A stretch of DNA of 33,748 bases from CAZDYP01 sp964509505. GTDB lineage: Bacteria; Chloroflexota; Anaerolineae; JACRMK01. Made by a program: the position numbers and the translations under genes. Positions within the stretch are counted from its first letter, which is position 1, and each line of letters starts with the position of its first letter. Location: assembly GCA_964509505.1 (NCBI GenBank), contig CAZDYP010000036.1:1-33748 (forward strand), given 5' to 3'. The notes under the pieces are model-generated. The model ran no database searches. It worked only from the letters and a program-made list of their open reading frames with translations, and was not told the DNA's origin. This document shows positions 16,514-24,165 of the stretch, in pieces.

Positions 16514-17059
16514 CTACTGTGGCGTTAGCATGATGATGGGGATGCGACGTTGCCCCGCGCGCTGTTTGTAGGCGGCGTAGCCTGCATACGTCTCGACCGC
16601 GAGTTGCCAATAACGTGCGTAAGCCTCCCCCTTGACTTCACGCGCGAGATAGGTTTGCGTGCATCCTCGCCACGTGAGCTGCGCTTCGGGATGCGCGCGC
16701 AGGTTGTGATACCATGCGGGATGATGCGCGCTGCCATAGTAACTCGCAATGAGGATAACCTTGTCGCTATCTACTAGACCGACCAGCGGCGTCGTACGGG
16801 GTTGTCCCGTCTTCGCGCCGATGGTCGTGAGCATCACCATCGGCAAGCCCGCCACGCTACTCGCTAAACACCAGCGGCCGCGTGACCATTGCAACAATGG
16901 ACGATCAATGTAATGCAGAGTGCGTGCGAACAACCAAGAGATAGGCGCGAGCGCGGCGAGGCGTTGCAAGAATTTTTGCCATCGAGCCGCTCGTGCCATG
17001 GGCGAAATTATACGCTCGATGGGTCTCAAAAGCCATTGCAAGCCTTTCGGTAGTTTCAC
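16514..17059 (-). CDS. Ddn-type deazaflavin (F420)-dependent nitroreductase/quinone reductase family protein
   Basis: A 181-residue split-barrel protein of the Ddn family. Characteristic segments: VMLTTIGAKTGQPRTTPLVG (the LxTxGxxSGxxRxxPL motif), YYGSAHHPAWYHNLRAHP, and the closing YKQRAGQRRIPIIMLTP. Members transfer hydride from reduced F420 to quinones or nitro compounds. The start is GTG 17059, which overlaps the crotonase stop by 4 bp (GTGA), suggesting coupled translation. No F420 biosynthesis gene is in the window. Confidence 0.88.
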   Translation of the reverse strand: MKLPKGLQWLLRPIERIISPMARAARWQKFLQRLAALAPISWLFARTLHYIDRPLLQWSRGRWCLASSVAGLPMVMLTTIGAKTGQPRTTPLVGLVDSDKVILIASYYGSAHHPAWYHNLRAHPEAQLTWRGCTQTYLAREVKGEAYARYWQLAVETYAGYAAYKQRAGQRRIPIIMLTPQ

Positions 17060-17850
17060 CTGGAATAGGGCTTGCTGGTGAATGTGCCGTGTCTGCCCTC
17101 ACCACTCTTGAAACGCTTCGCGCCTTCCAGCGATTCACCCGAAGCCAGCACTTGCCGGCCGCGTTGATATTCGTTGCGTAGCGCTTCGTCCCATGACAAA
17201 TCCCATTGCTCATACGCCGAGAGGCGGTCAGAGCGCATACACATTTGCGGAAATGCGGCGAGTTGCTGCGCGAGCTCGAACGCTGCGCTCAAGGCTTGCC
17301 CTTTCTCGACCAACCGATTCACCAGACCCATCTGCCATGCTTCTTCACCTGACACGCCCCGCCCCGTAAGAATCAAGTCCATCGCGTGGCTGTGACCGAT
17401 GAGGCGCGGCAGGCGAATCGTGCCTAAGTCAATGAGCGGCACGCCGAAGCGCCGACAATACACGCCGAAGATCGCATCCTTCGCCGCCACACGCAAGTCG
17501 CACCACAGCGCGAGCTCCAAGCCACCTGCTACCGCGTAGCCTTCGATGGCGGCGATGACGGGCTTGCTCAACCGTAAGCGCGTGGGGCCCATCGGACCCA
17601 GGTCGTCTGCATTCTCTCGTCTGACTTGCCTGCGCTGACCCTCGGCAAACGCCTTGAGGTCAGCGCCCGCGCAAAAGGTGCCGCCCGCGCCCGTGAGGAT
17701 TGCCACGCTCAACGCATCATCGGCGTCGAAACGCTTGAACGCATCAAACAACGCCAACGCTGTCGCGCCATCTACGGCGTTACGCACGGCGGGGCGGACG
17801 ATGGTGACGATGGCGATTGCCGCTTGAGTTTCATATTGAACGGTGGACAT
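17056..17850 (-). CDS. Enoyl-CoA hydratase/isomerase (crotonase) family protein
   Basis: A 264-residue crotonase-fold acyl-CoA enzyme. The oxyanion-hole segments FCAGADLKAFAEG (59-71) and GYAVAGGLELALWCD (104-118) are present, and Glu112 aligns with the first catalytic Glu of hydratases. The second Glu position, in the PE of the usual FGxPE motif, reads FGVYC followed by RRFGVPLIDLGT, so that acid is missing. The same CRRxGVPLID pattern occurs in a recognised EchA-like subfamily. It starts 4 bp after the sulfatase stop and overlaps the Ddn-like gene, forming a three-gene operon. Reaction uncertain. Confidence 0.88.
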   Translation of the reverse strand: MSTVQYETQAAIAIVTIVRPAVRNAVDGATALALFDAFKRFDADDALSVAILTGAGGTFCAGADLKAFAEGQRRQVRRENADDLGPMGPTRLRLSKPVIAAIEGYAVAGGLELALWCDLRVAAKDAIFGVYCRRFGVPLIDLGTIRLPRLIGHSHAMDLILTGRGVSGEEAWQMGLVNRLVEKGQALSAAFELAQQLAAFPQMCMRSDRLSAYEQWDLSWDEALRNEYQRGRQVLASGESLEGAKRFKSGEGRHGTFTSKPYSR

Positions 17851-17854
17851 AGTT

Positions 17855-19345
17855 TCACCATGGCCTCAACACAGGTTTCAAGTCACGCCGCCGACTCAGA
17901 TCAGCTAGCTGATCGGTGCGCCCCAACGCCGTCATGCGTTTTTCCATGAGCTCGCGCGGGCAATAGATGTCGGGCGAAACACCTGCGCGCAATTGTTCTT
18001 GGAATGGGTCGCGCACACCCACAGGACCTGTCGTGTATTGCCAGAGCCATTCCACCAAGGCGTGATCAAGCTCGGCTACCACGTCGGGTTTTGTTTCTGC
18101 GAGATTGTGTCGCTGGTTCGGATCGGCTTGCATGTCGAACAGATACAACGGGTCATACGGATACAAGCCGCAGTGAATGGTGCGAATCAGACGATAGCGC
18201 TCACTACGCACGGCGCGTTGATACGAATAGATGCCGGTGTTCATCACTAGATAGGGGCGGGGGGTGAGCGCTTCGCCGCGCATGGCTGGCGCGAGGCTGC
18301 GCCCATCCCAGCCTGTTGGCACACGCATCCCTACCAAGTCCAATATCGTCGGCGGCAAATCCACTTGATAGGTCAAGCCTGTATAGATTTGTTGTGTGGT
18401 CGTCACGCCGGGCCAGTGAATGATGAGCGGCACGTGCGTCGTGCCTTCACCACAGTTGCCATGCTCGTAATACATGCCGAGCTCGCCCACCGATTCGCCA
18501 TGATCTGCGCTGATGATGATGGCCGTCTCGTCGCGCACGCCGAGCTGTTGCAACGCCTCCAGCAAATCGCCCACCTGCTCGTCCACGTACGCGATGCCCG
18601 CATCATAGCCATCGGTGTAACGCAAGAACAGTTCATAGTCAAGGATATTTTCGTCGGGCAGCTTCGTCCAGCGACCATATTGCGGATTGCGACAGTTCTC
18701 AAAATGCAGCCACCAATCGCGCGCGGTGCGTGGGCCATAAAAATGCTGGACATCATAGGCCACTTCGTCCGCGTTGGGATGTGCGATGGTGGGCTTGCCC
18801 GTCATGCGTTCCCAATACGGCTGCGGCGCAAAGTATGGTGTATGCACATCCCAGAAGTTGACGTGCATGAACCAGCGGTCGCTCGCGCCGTTGACCTTGA
18901 GCCATGCCAACGCCTTGGACGCGACTTCATCCGCGCTCTCGCTGCCGCCTGGCAATTGGTTGCCGAAATTTTGCGTGAAGCCAGACGAGAACCACCACGC
19001 AAGATGGCGTTGCCCAAAACCCGAAAAGCATACCGTCTCCCAGCCCGCCTTTTGCAACGCGCGCATCCACATCGGACGCTCAGGATCATGGTCATGCCCA
19101 CGTCCCGCATAACGCAGCTGGCTCGCGGGGCCCTCGTGGCACATCACGCCGTTGTTGATGCCAAAGCGTCCAGAGAACAACGCCGCGCGACTGGGCAAAC
19201 ATGGCGCATCGGAAGTGTGGCAATGGGCGACGATGAAGCTCTGCCGCGCGATTTCGTCCATGACCGGCGACGTGGGACGCGGATACCCATACACGCCGAG
19301 ATGGTCAGGACGACATGAATCTATGTCAATGTAAATAACGCGCAT
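17855..19345 (-). CDS. Sulfatase (Cys-type, formylglycine-dependent)
   Basis: A 496-residue alkaline-phosphatase-superfamily sulfatase that hydrolyses sulfate esters. The N-terminal metal-binding segment is YIDIDSCRPDHLGVYG, and APCLPSRAALFSGR supplies the CxPSR motif (Cys49 to Arg53) that a formylglycine-generating enzyme would convert. ADHGE with a following GMYYEHGN supplies further metal ligands. No signal peptide is visible, so it may be cytoplasmic. ATG 19345 follows AAGGA by 8 nt. It heads an operon with the crotonase and Ddn-like genes. A maturase gene was not found nearby. Substrate is unknown; a carbohydrate sulfate is conceivable given the two lyases 13 kb away. Confidence 0.92.
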   Translation of the reverse strand: MRVIYIDIDSCRPDHLGVYGYPRPTSPVMDEIARQSFIVAHCHTSDAPCLPSRAALFSGRFGINNGVMCHEGPASQLRYAGRGHDHDPERPMWMRALQKAGWETVCFSGFGQRHLAWWFSSGFTQNFGNQLPGGSESADEVASKALAWLKVNGASDRWFMHVNFWDVHTPYFAPQPYWERMTGKPTIAHPNADEVAYDVQHFYGPRTARDWWLHFENCRNPQYGRWTKLPDENILDYELFLRYTDGYDAGIAYVDEQVGDLLEALQQLGVRDETAIIISADHGESVGELGMYYEHGNCGEGTTHVPLIIHWPGVTTTQQIYTGLTYQVDLPPTILDLVGMRVPTGWDGRSLAPAMRGEALTPRPYLVMNTGIYSYQRAVRSERYRLIRTIHCGLYPYDPLYLFDMQADPNQRHNLAETKPDVVAELDHALVEWLWQYTTGPVGVRDPFQEQLRAGVSPDIYCPRELMEKRMTALGRTDQLADLSRRRDLKPVLRPW

Positions 19346-19391
19346 AGCATTTTTCCTTGTGTCTTGGAGTGGTGGTGTAAATCACCCGTTT

Positions 19392-20291
19392 TCACGTAAC
19401 CGCTGCGCCATTCTGTTTATCCAACAGAAAGTGGGCGTCTGGCTCAGCTAACCCCGCGCTCTCGATGTCTTGCCGCAAAAATTTTGCGCCCGCAATGTTC
19501 GCGGGCCGATGGCGATGCGCGAACTGCGTAACCGAGAGAGATGTGCCCCGCAGGTCAGCCTCGCGCAAATCGGCGCCGCGCAGGTCCGCGCCCTCGAAGT
19601 CGCAGCCCGACAAGTCCGCGCCACGCAAATCGGCGTCGGTGAACTGTGTGCGCGTGAAGTTTGCGTCATGGCAACGCGCNNNNNNNNNNNNNNNNNNNNN
19701 NNNNNNNNNNNNNNNNNNNNNNNNNNNNNNNNNNNNNNNNNNNNNNNNNNNNNNNNNNNNNNNNNNNNNNNNNNNNNNNGAGGTGCGCTCCCAATAACCT
19801 AGTTGATCGTCTGGGAGCAATTCGATGTGCTTGAGCCACTTCAAACTTTTGTAGAAGTATTTGCCCTCGCACACAGAGCGCACAGGACCACCATGCGCTG
19901 CGCTCAACGCTGCGCCATCCACCTCGTGCGCGAGCAACACGTGCGCTCGCGCGTAGTCGAGCGACAACGAGGTATCATGTTTGCGCTTTGAGTATGCGAC
20001 GAAGCGCACAAAACGCGCCTTGGGTAACGGCTCCGCCATAGCGAGCAAGGTTGAGAGCGGCACGCCACGCCAACGATGATCTAAATGCGTCCAGCCCGTG
20101 ACGCAAATCGTATCCCACACACGTTCCACCATCGGCAAGCGCAAAAAGTCCGCGAGCGAAAATTGGAGTGGCTGTTTCACCAAGCCGCCAACTTCCAACT
20201 GCCAATGGCCAACGTCTGCGGCTGGTTCACGTTCGCCGACAACGGGGAACTTGAGGGTGAGGGTTTGGTTGGGAGAAAGTCTCGTTTGCAT
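19392..20291 (-). CDS. Sulfite-oxidase-like molybdopterin oxidoreductase with C-terminal pentapeptide repeats (gap inside)
   Basis: Residues 1-170 form an oxidoreductase molybdopterin-binding domain: WQLEVGGLVKQPLQFSLADF, then TICVTGWTHLDHRWRGVPL with the Mo-ligating Cys at 63, then VRSVCEGKYFYKSLKWLKHI and LGYWERT. After a 100-N gap the same nominal frame gives about ten pentapeptide repeats (ADLRG, ADLSG, CDFEG, ADLRG, ADLRE...) and an unfamiliar tail ending NGAAVT. The gap flanks are not duplicated, so its true size is unknown and continuity is an inference; two separate genes cannot be excluded. No signal peptide and no haem domain. It is 47 bp downstream of the sensor kinase gene. Confidence 0.75.
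   Translation of the reverse strand: MQTRLSPNQTLTLKFPVVGEREPAADVGHWQLEVGGLVKQPLQFSLADFLRLPMVERVWDTICVTGWTHLDHRWRGVPLSTLLAMAEPLPKARFVRFVAYSKRKHDTSLSLDYARAHVLLAHEVDGAALSAAHGGPVRSVCEGKYFYKSLKWLKHIELLPDDQLGYWERTXXXXXXXXXXXXXXXXXXXXXXXXXXXXXXXXXXARCHDANFTRTQFTDADLRGADLSGCDFEGADLRGADLREADLRGTSLSVTQFAHRHRPANIAGAKFLRQDIESAGLAEPDAHFLLDKQNGAAVT
19680..19779. other. Assembly gap (100 N) without duplicated flanks
   Basis: Unlike the other three 100-N gaps, the two sides share no overlap I can see. This one may hide real sequence, probably the end of the molybdopterin domain and the start of the pentapeptide repeats. Confidence 0.85.
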
Positions 20292-20338
20292 GTCACACTT
20301 TTAGCACAATCCTTACGCAACATGAAATATGACTCGGC

Positions 20339-22093
20339 TTATCGCGGCAACGTAAACACTATCGTCGCGCCTTGTCCCTCCACACTCTCTGCCCAGATGT
20401 GTCCACCATGTTGTTCGATGACATGTTTGGCAATGGCTAACCCCAAGCCGGTGCCGCTCCCTGCGCGCGCTTTATCCACTTTGTAAAATCGCTCGAAGAT
20501 GCGCGGCACATCGTCGGCGCTGATGCCGATGCCTGTGTCGCGGACGCTCACCGTGACGTGTTGTTCGTGCGCAATGATGTTGCATTCAATCTGCCCGCCA
20601 CTGGGGGTGAACTTAATCGCGTTGTGTATCAAGTTCACCAACACCTGCTCGATGCGTGCGCCATCAGCCATGATGATGATGGGCGCAGACGCAACGACGG
20701 TCAGGCTCAGATTAGCGCGTGTGGCTTGCGCTTGCAAGCGGTCTGCGGCGCGGCGTACCACCGCGACAATGTCTGTGGGCTGGCATGTCAAATGCGCTTT
20801 GTCTGATTCAATCGCCGACAGGTCAAGCAGCTCGTTGATGAGTTGCGTGAGCCGATGTACCTCGTCTGCCATCTGCGCGATGAAGCGCCGCGCGGCGGGC
20901 GGGTCGTCTAGTGCGCCATCGCTCAAGGTTTCGACTAAAGCTTGTAGGCTAGCCAAGGGCGTGCGGAGCTCGTGTGAGATGTTGCTGATAAAATCACGGC
21001 GAATCGTTTCAAGACGCCGAATCTGCGTCAGGTCTTGCAGCATCACGAGATACGTCAGGGCTGTGTGGGGGGAGCGGATTGGCGTGGCAATCATCCGCAC
21101 GAAACGCTGCGAGCTGCTTCGCTCGATAACCTGCGTTTGCTCTTGTCCCGTGTCTTGCGCGCGTTGCAGACAATTCACTAATTCGTAATCGCGCGTAGCG
21201 CGTAAGAACGATTGCCCTACCACATCCACGGCGCGCACATTCAAAATTTTTTCCGCAGCCTGATTAAGTTGCAGCAGGCGTCCGTGTTCATCCACCAACA
21301 GCAGCCCATCCGCCATGTGCGCTACAATCGCCGAGAGTCGCGCTTCGTCGCTTTGCAAAGCATGAATCATTTGGTCGAGTCGCGCTGCCATGACGTTCAT
21401 GGTTTGCGCGACCCGGTTGATTTCAGGCGCGGCGCTCTCGCTTGCTGGCGCGCTGGCAAAGTCGCCGCGCGCAAAACGCTCGGCCGCGCGTTCCAAGTCA
21501 TAGAGTGAATGTGTGAGTCGCTGCGCGATGACCACTGTGAGCGCCACAGCCATCAATGCGATGAAGACACCTGCGCTCAAGACGATGAGCGCGATTTGCG
21601 AACGCGCCTCATCCACCACGCGCAGCGGCACTGCCACGCGCACGACGGCGCGCGTGGTTTGCTCACGCCGCAAGGTCGTCGCCACGTAGAGCAAGTCGCG
21701 TTGCGCCGTATGGCTGAAGCGAATCGCAGCGCCATACCCCGTCGCCAACGCTTGCTGCACTTCAGGACGGTTAGCGTGGTTTTCCATGCTCGCGGGGGAC
21801 TCATCGGTATCACCTAAGACAACGCCATCCGGTCGGATGATGGTCACGCGCGCTTGCGTGTCTTGACCGAGTTGTTTCGCCAACGCATCAATCCGCGCGG
21901 TTTGCGTTGGGGCGTCTAACAATGGCGCGATGAGTTCGGCGATGAGGCGCGTATCGGTCGCGAGCTGGGTGCGGAGGTTTTGCAAATAAAAATTTTGCGT
22001 GAAGCTGATGAGCCATAGCGCGAGGAGCGACAACGCGCCGACGCTCAGCGTCACGTATGCGAGGACAAGACGGGCGCGGAGGCTGCGAAACAT
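20339..22093 (-). CDS. phoR: PhoR-type sensor histidine kinase
   Basis: A 584-residue membrane sensor kinase. Transmembrane segments at about 8-30 and 167-190 flank an extracytoplasmic sensor region of roughly 135 residues. HAMP (about 190-245), PAS (about 250-355), then the HisKA box FISNISHELRTPL with phospho-acceptor His374, and HATPase motifs NLIHNAIKFTPSGG (N), VRDTGIGI (G1), FERFYKVDKAR (F) and GSGTGLGLAI (G2). The start codon overlaps the regulator stop by one base (TGATG). Together with the adjacent pst genes and phoU it should be the phosphate-limitation kinase; kinase specificity is inferred from context. Confidence 0.93.
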   Translation of the reverse strand: MFRSLRARLVLAYVTLSVGALSLLALWLISFTQNFYLQNLRTQLATDTRLIAELIAPLLDAPTQTARIDALAKQLGQDTQARVTIIRPDGVVLGDTDESPASMENHANRPEVQQALATGYGAAIRFSHTAQRDLLYVATTLRREQTTRAVVRVAVPLRVVDEARSQIALIVLSAGVFIALMAVALTVVIAQRLTHSLYDLERAAERFARGDFASAPASESAAPEINRVAQTMNVMAARLDQMIHALQSDEARLSAIVAHMADGLLLVDEHGRLLQLNQAAEKILNVRAVDVVGQSFLRATRDYELVNCLQRAQDTGQEQTQVIERSSSQRFVRMIATPIRSPHTALTYLVMLQDLTQIRRLETIRRDFISNISHELRTPLASLQALVETLSDGALDDPPAARRFIAQMADEVHRLTQLINELLDLSAIESDKAHLTCQPTDIVAVVRRAADRLQAQATRANLSLTVVASAPIIIMADGARIEQVLVNLIHNAIKFTPSGGQIECNIIAHEQHVTVSVRDTGIGISADDVPRIFERFYKVDKARAGSGTGLGLAIAKHVIEQHGGHIWAESVEGQGATIVFTLPR

Positions 22094-22791
22094 CAGTCCA
22101 CATCCAAACGATAGCCGACGCCGCGCACGGTGAGGAGATAACGCGGCGCGCTCGGTTCGTCTTCGATCTTCTCGCGCAAGGAACGCACATGCACATCCAC
22201 CGTGCGCGTGTCGCCTGCATAATCGTAGCCCCAGACTTTTTCGAGCAAGGCATCGCGCGAAAAAGTTTGTCCGTGATTGGTCAAGAGGAAACTCAAGAGG
22301 TTATATTCGAGCGGGGTGAGTGTGAGCGCTTGCTCACGTTTGCGGATTTCGTGGCGCGCCTCGTCTAGTGTGAAAACGCCGATGGAGGTTGGAGGCTGCA
22401 GCTTAGTTGGGGGGGTGGAAGTTGGAAGTTGGTTGCGGCGGAGCATGGCTTTGACGCGCGCCATGAGCTCTTTCATGCTGAACGGTTTGGTGACGTAATC
22501 ATCCGCGCCGATTTCGAGACCGATGACCTTATCGCTTTCGCTGTTGCGCGCGGTGAGCATGATGATCGGCACGTGGGAGGCGCGGCGCAGTTGGAGACAC
22601 ACCTCCAAGCCGTTCAGACGCGGCAACATTACGTCGAGGATCACTAAATTAGGGGATTGTGTGAGCGCGGTTTGCAAGCCATTGGCGCCATCGCGTTCGC
22701 TCAATACCTCGTACCCTTCGCGGCGCAAGTTGTAGCCGATGGTTTCGATGAGCGCAGGCTCGTCTTCAATCACCAGAATTTTGGCGGGCAT
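22093..22791 (-). CDS. phoB: PhoB/PhoP-type response regulator
   Basis: A 232-residue OmpR-family regulator. The receiver domain has the acidic pair ED near 9-10, phospho-acceptor Asp53 in VILDVMLPRLNG, and Lys102 in DDYVTKPFS. The C-terminal winged helix runs from LTPLEYNLLSFLLTNHGQ to the TVRGVGYRLDVD terminus. The Pro/Thr-rich linker (about 120-137) is encoded by heptamer-like repeats. The start is ATG 22791 (MPAKILVIEDEP); the longer in-frame extension to 22869 has no family match. The ATG lies 6 nt after a TACAAT box and has no Shine-Dalgarno sequence, suggesting a leaderless mRNA. Probably activates the pst promoter at 28367-28415. Confidence 0.93.
   Translation of the reverse strand: MPAKILVIEDEPALIETIGYNLRREGYEVLSERDGANGLQTALTQSPNLVILDVMLPRLNGLEVCLQLRRASHVPIIMLTARNSESDKVIGLEIGADDYVTKPFSMKELMARVKAMLRRNQLPTSTPPTKLQPPTSIGVFTLDEARHEIRKREQALTLTPLEYNLLSFLLTNHGQTFSRDALLEKVWGYDYAGDTRTVDVHVRSLREKIEDEPSAPRYLLTVRGVGYRLDVD
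22384..22435. repeat. Heptamer-like CCAACTT repeats encoding the regulator's linker
   Basis: On the minus strand CCAACTT is repeated in tandem, followed by CCACC, CCCAACT and CCAACCT variants. They encode the LPTSTPPT...LQPPTS interdomain linker. A related run of four 7-mers (ccaactt, ccaactg, ccaatgg, ccaacgt) lies at 20188-20215 in the molybdoenzyme gene. Confidence 0.6.
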
Positions 22792-22797
22792 GAGGCT

Positions 22798-22827
22798 ATT
22801 GTAGCAGAACGAGCGAAGCGTTAGCAA
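22798..22827 (-). promoter_or_regulatory. Promoter of phoB-phoR with start at or near the ATG
   Basis: Minus-strand TTGCTA (22822-22827) and TACAAT (22798-22803) with an 18-bp spacer. The -10 box ends 6 nt before ATG 22791, so the transcript would be leaderless. Confidence 0.55.
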
Positions 22828-22883
22828 CACCAGTGAACTGGGAACAGTTAACCGTGAAGGACCGACCACTCACGATTCATTAA

Positions 22884-23045
22884 ACTTTATCCGAAATAAC
22901 AAAAAGCATCCTGAGCGGTTCGACAAGCTCGCCATGTACTGGTCGAAGGAGGCGGTCAACGTTACGGATTTTCCGACAGCGTAGGTTGCGGGGTCCGCAT
23001 GCTTCGACAAGCGCGCCATGTTGCCAGCCTTATTTCGGCTAAAGT
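22884..23045. mobile_element. MITE-like element between phoU and phoB
   Basis: A 162-bp non-coding block bounded by 16-bp terminal inverted repeats that differ at one base (22884-22899 actttatccgaaataa; 23030-23045 is its complement). Inside are two direct copies of a TTCGACAAGCKCGCCATGT core (around 22919 and 23003), the first of which recurs at 5310-5333. No transposase and no clear target duplication are visible. Confidence 0.55.
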
Positions 23046-23053
23046 CCATTTTT

Positions 23054-23713
23054 CTACGAGATGTTGTATTCGACTAATTCGCCCGTGACCATGAAGACCA
23101 CCCGCTCGCAGATGTTTGTCGCACGATCCCCTACGCGCTCCAAGTTGTGCGCGACCCACAATAACCATGTCGCACGGGTGATCGTCTGTGGGTCACGCAG
23201 CATGTACATCAACAACTCTTGATACACTTGGTCGTAGAGTGCGTCAATCTCGTCGTCCAGCAGCGCGACGCGCTTCGCTTGCTCCGCATCGGCGTGCAAG
23301 AAGGCATCCAACGCCTCGCGCGTCATGGCGATGCTTTTCTCGGCCATGCGTGGAATGTCAATCAAGGGCTTGAGCAGCGGTTGGTCGCCCATCACCACAT
23401 TGATCTTGGCGATGCCTTGCGCGTGGTCGGCCATGCGTTCCAATTCGTTTGAGATAATCAGCGCTGCGATGATGCGCCGCAGGTCGCGCGCCATCGGCTG
23501 TTGGCGCGCGAGCATGTCCACGCATAGCTCCTCAATCTCGAAGCGCTTGCGGTTGATGTGCGCGTCGTCGGCGATGATTTGCTTCGCGGCCGCCACGTCG
23601 CGCTTACGCAACGCATCCACTGAGCGCTCGACGGCTTTCTCCATCATGCTGCCCAACAACAAAATTTCATCTTGCAAATGTTGGAGCGCTTGCTCGAAGT
23701 TTTGGCGAGTCAT
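23054..23713 (-). CDS. phoU: Phosphate transport system regulator PhoU
   Basis: A 219-residue PhoU made of two three-helix-bundle repeats. Landmarks: FEQALQHLQDEILLLGSMME at the start, VDMLARQQPMARDLRRIIAA and NELERMADHAQGIAK in repeat one, and WVAHNLERVGDRATNICERV in repeat two; the E-x-x-x-D metal-binding signatures are in the last two. It damps the PhoR signal when phosphate is plentiful and affects Pst activity. The ATG overlaps the arsC stop by 4 bp, and the likely SD (AGGAAAG) lies within arsC. Confidence 0.96.
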   Translation of the reverse strand: MTRQNFEQALQHLQDEILLLGSMMEKAVERSVDALRKRDVAAAKQIIADDAHINRKRFEIEELCVDMLARQQPMARDLRRIIAALIISNELERMADHAQGIAKINVVMGDQPLLKPLIDIPRMAEKSIAMTREALDAFLHADAEQAKRVALLDDEIDALYDQVYQELLMYMLRDPQTITRATWLLWVAHNLERVGDRATNICERVVFMVTGELVEYNIS

Positions 23714-24141
23714 AATTCTTTCCTCATAAATTCGTCCAATAACGCAATCACGCGGCGTCGGATGTCGTCGCGCACGGCATGGAATTGCGCCAAAATTTCC
23801 GCTTCGGCGCCGCGCGCTTTGGCAGGGTCAGGAAAGCCAACGTGCGCCCGTCGTCCTGCCCCTAACCATACGGGACAATTTTCGACGGCATCATCACACA
23901 CCGTCACCACTAGGTCGAATCGGATCTCGCGCAACTCCTCCACGGCTTTGGAGCGCGCGTGTGAATGGTCAATCCCAATTTCTTGCAACACACGTAAAGC
24001 GCATGGATGCACGAATCCTGCGGGCTGAACGCCTGCCGAGTATGCCATCCAGTGGGCGCCACGCTCCTGGTTGACGATGGCTTCAGCCATTTGCGAGCGG
24101 CACGAGTTGCCTGCGCAAAGAAAAAGGACGGTGCGCTTCAT
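23710..24141 (-). CDS. arsC: Arsenate reductase, thioredoxin-coupled type (low-Mr tyrosine phosphatase fold)
   Basis: A 143-residue cytoplasmic enzyme that reduces arsenate to arsenite. The N-terminal P-loop FLCAGNSCRSQMAEA gives CX5R with Cys9 and Arg15. VVTVCDDAVENCPVW supplies Cys82 and Cys89, the redox pair of thioredoxin-linked ArsC; all three catalytic cysteines are therefore present. HVGFPDPAKARG contains the general-acid Asp in DP. It sits inside the pst operon, between pstB and phoU, overlapping phoU by 4 bp. Because Pst also takes up arsenate, co-expression makes biological sense. No arsenite exporter is in the window. Confidence 0.92.
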   Translation of the reverse strand: MKRTVLFLCAGNSCRSQMAEAIVNQERGAHWMAYSAGVQPAGFVHPCALRVLQEIGIDHSHARSKAVEELREIRFDLVVTVCDDAVENCPVWLGAGRRAHVGFPDPAKARGAEAEILAQFHAVRDDIRRRVIALLDEFMRKEL

Positions 24142-24165
24142 CGTTATCTGAACCTTGCGAGGGTT

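Noticed and set aside
18365..19318. A 317-codon plus-strand frame opposite the sulfatase
   Set aside because: Antisense shadow of a well-supported sulfatase with CxPSR and ADHGE motifs; its own product looks like no family.
20499..21188. A 229-codon plus-strand frame opposite phoR
   Set aside because: Antisense of the kinase domain; Cys/Arg/Met-rich composition typical of shadows.
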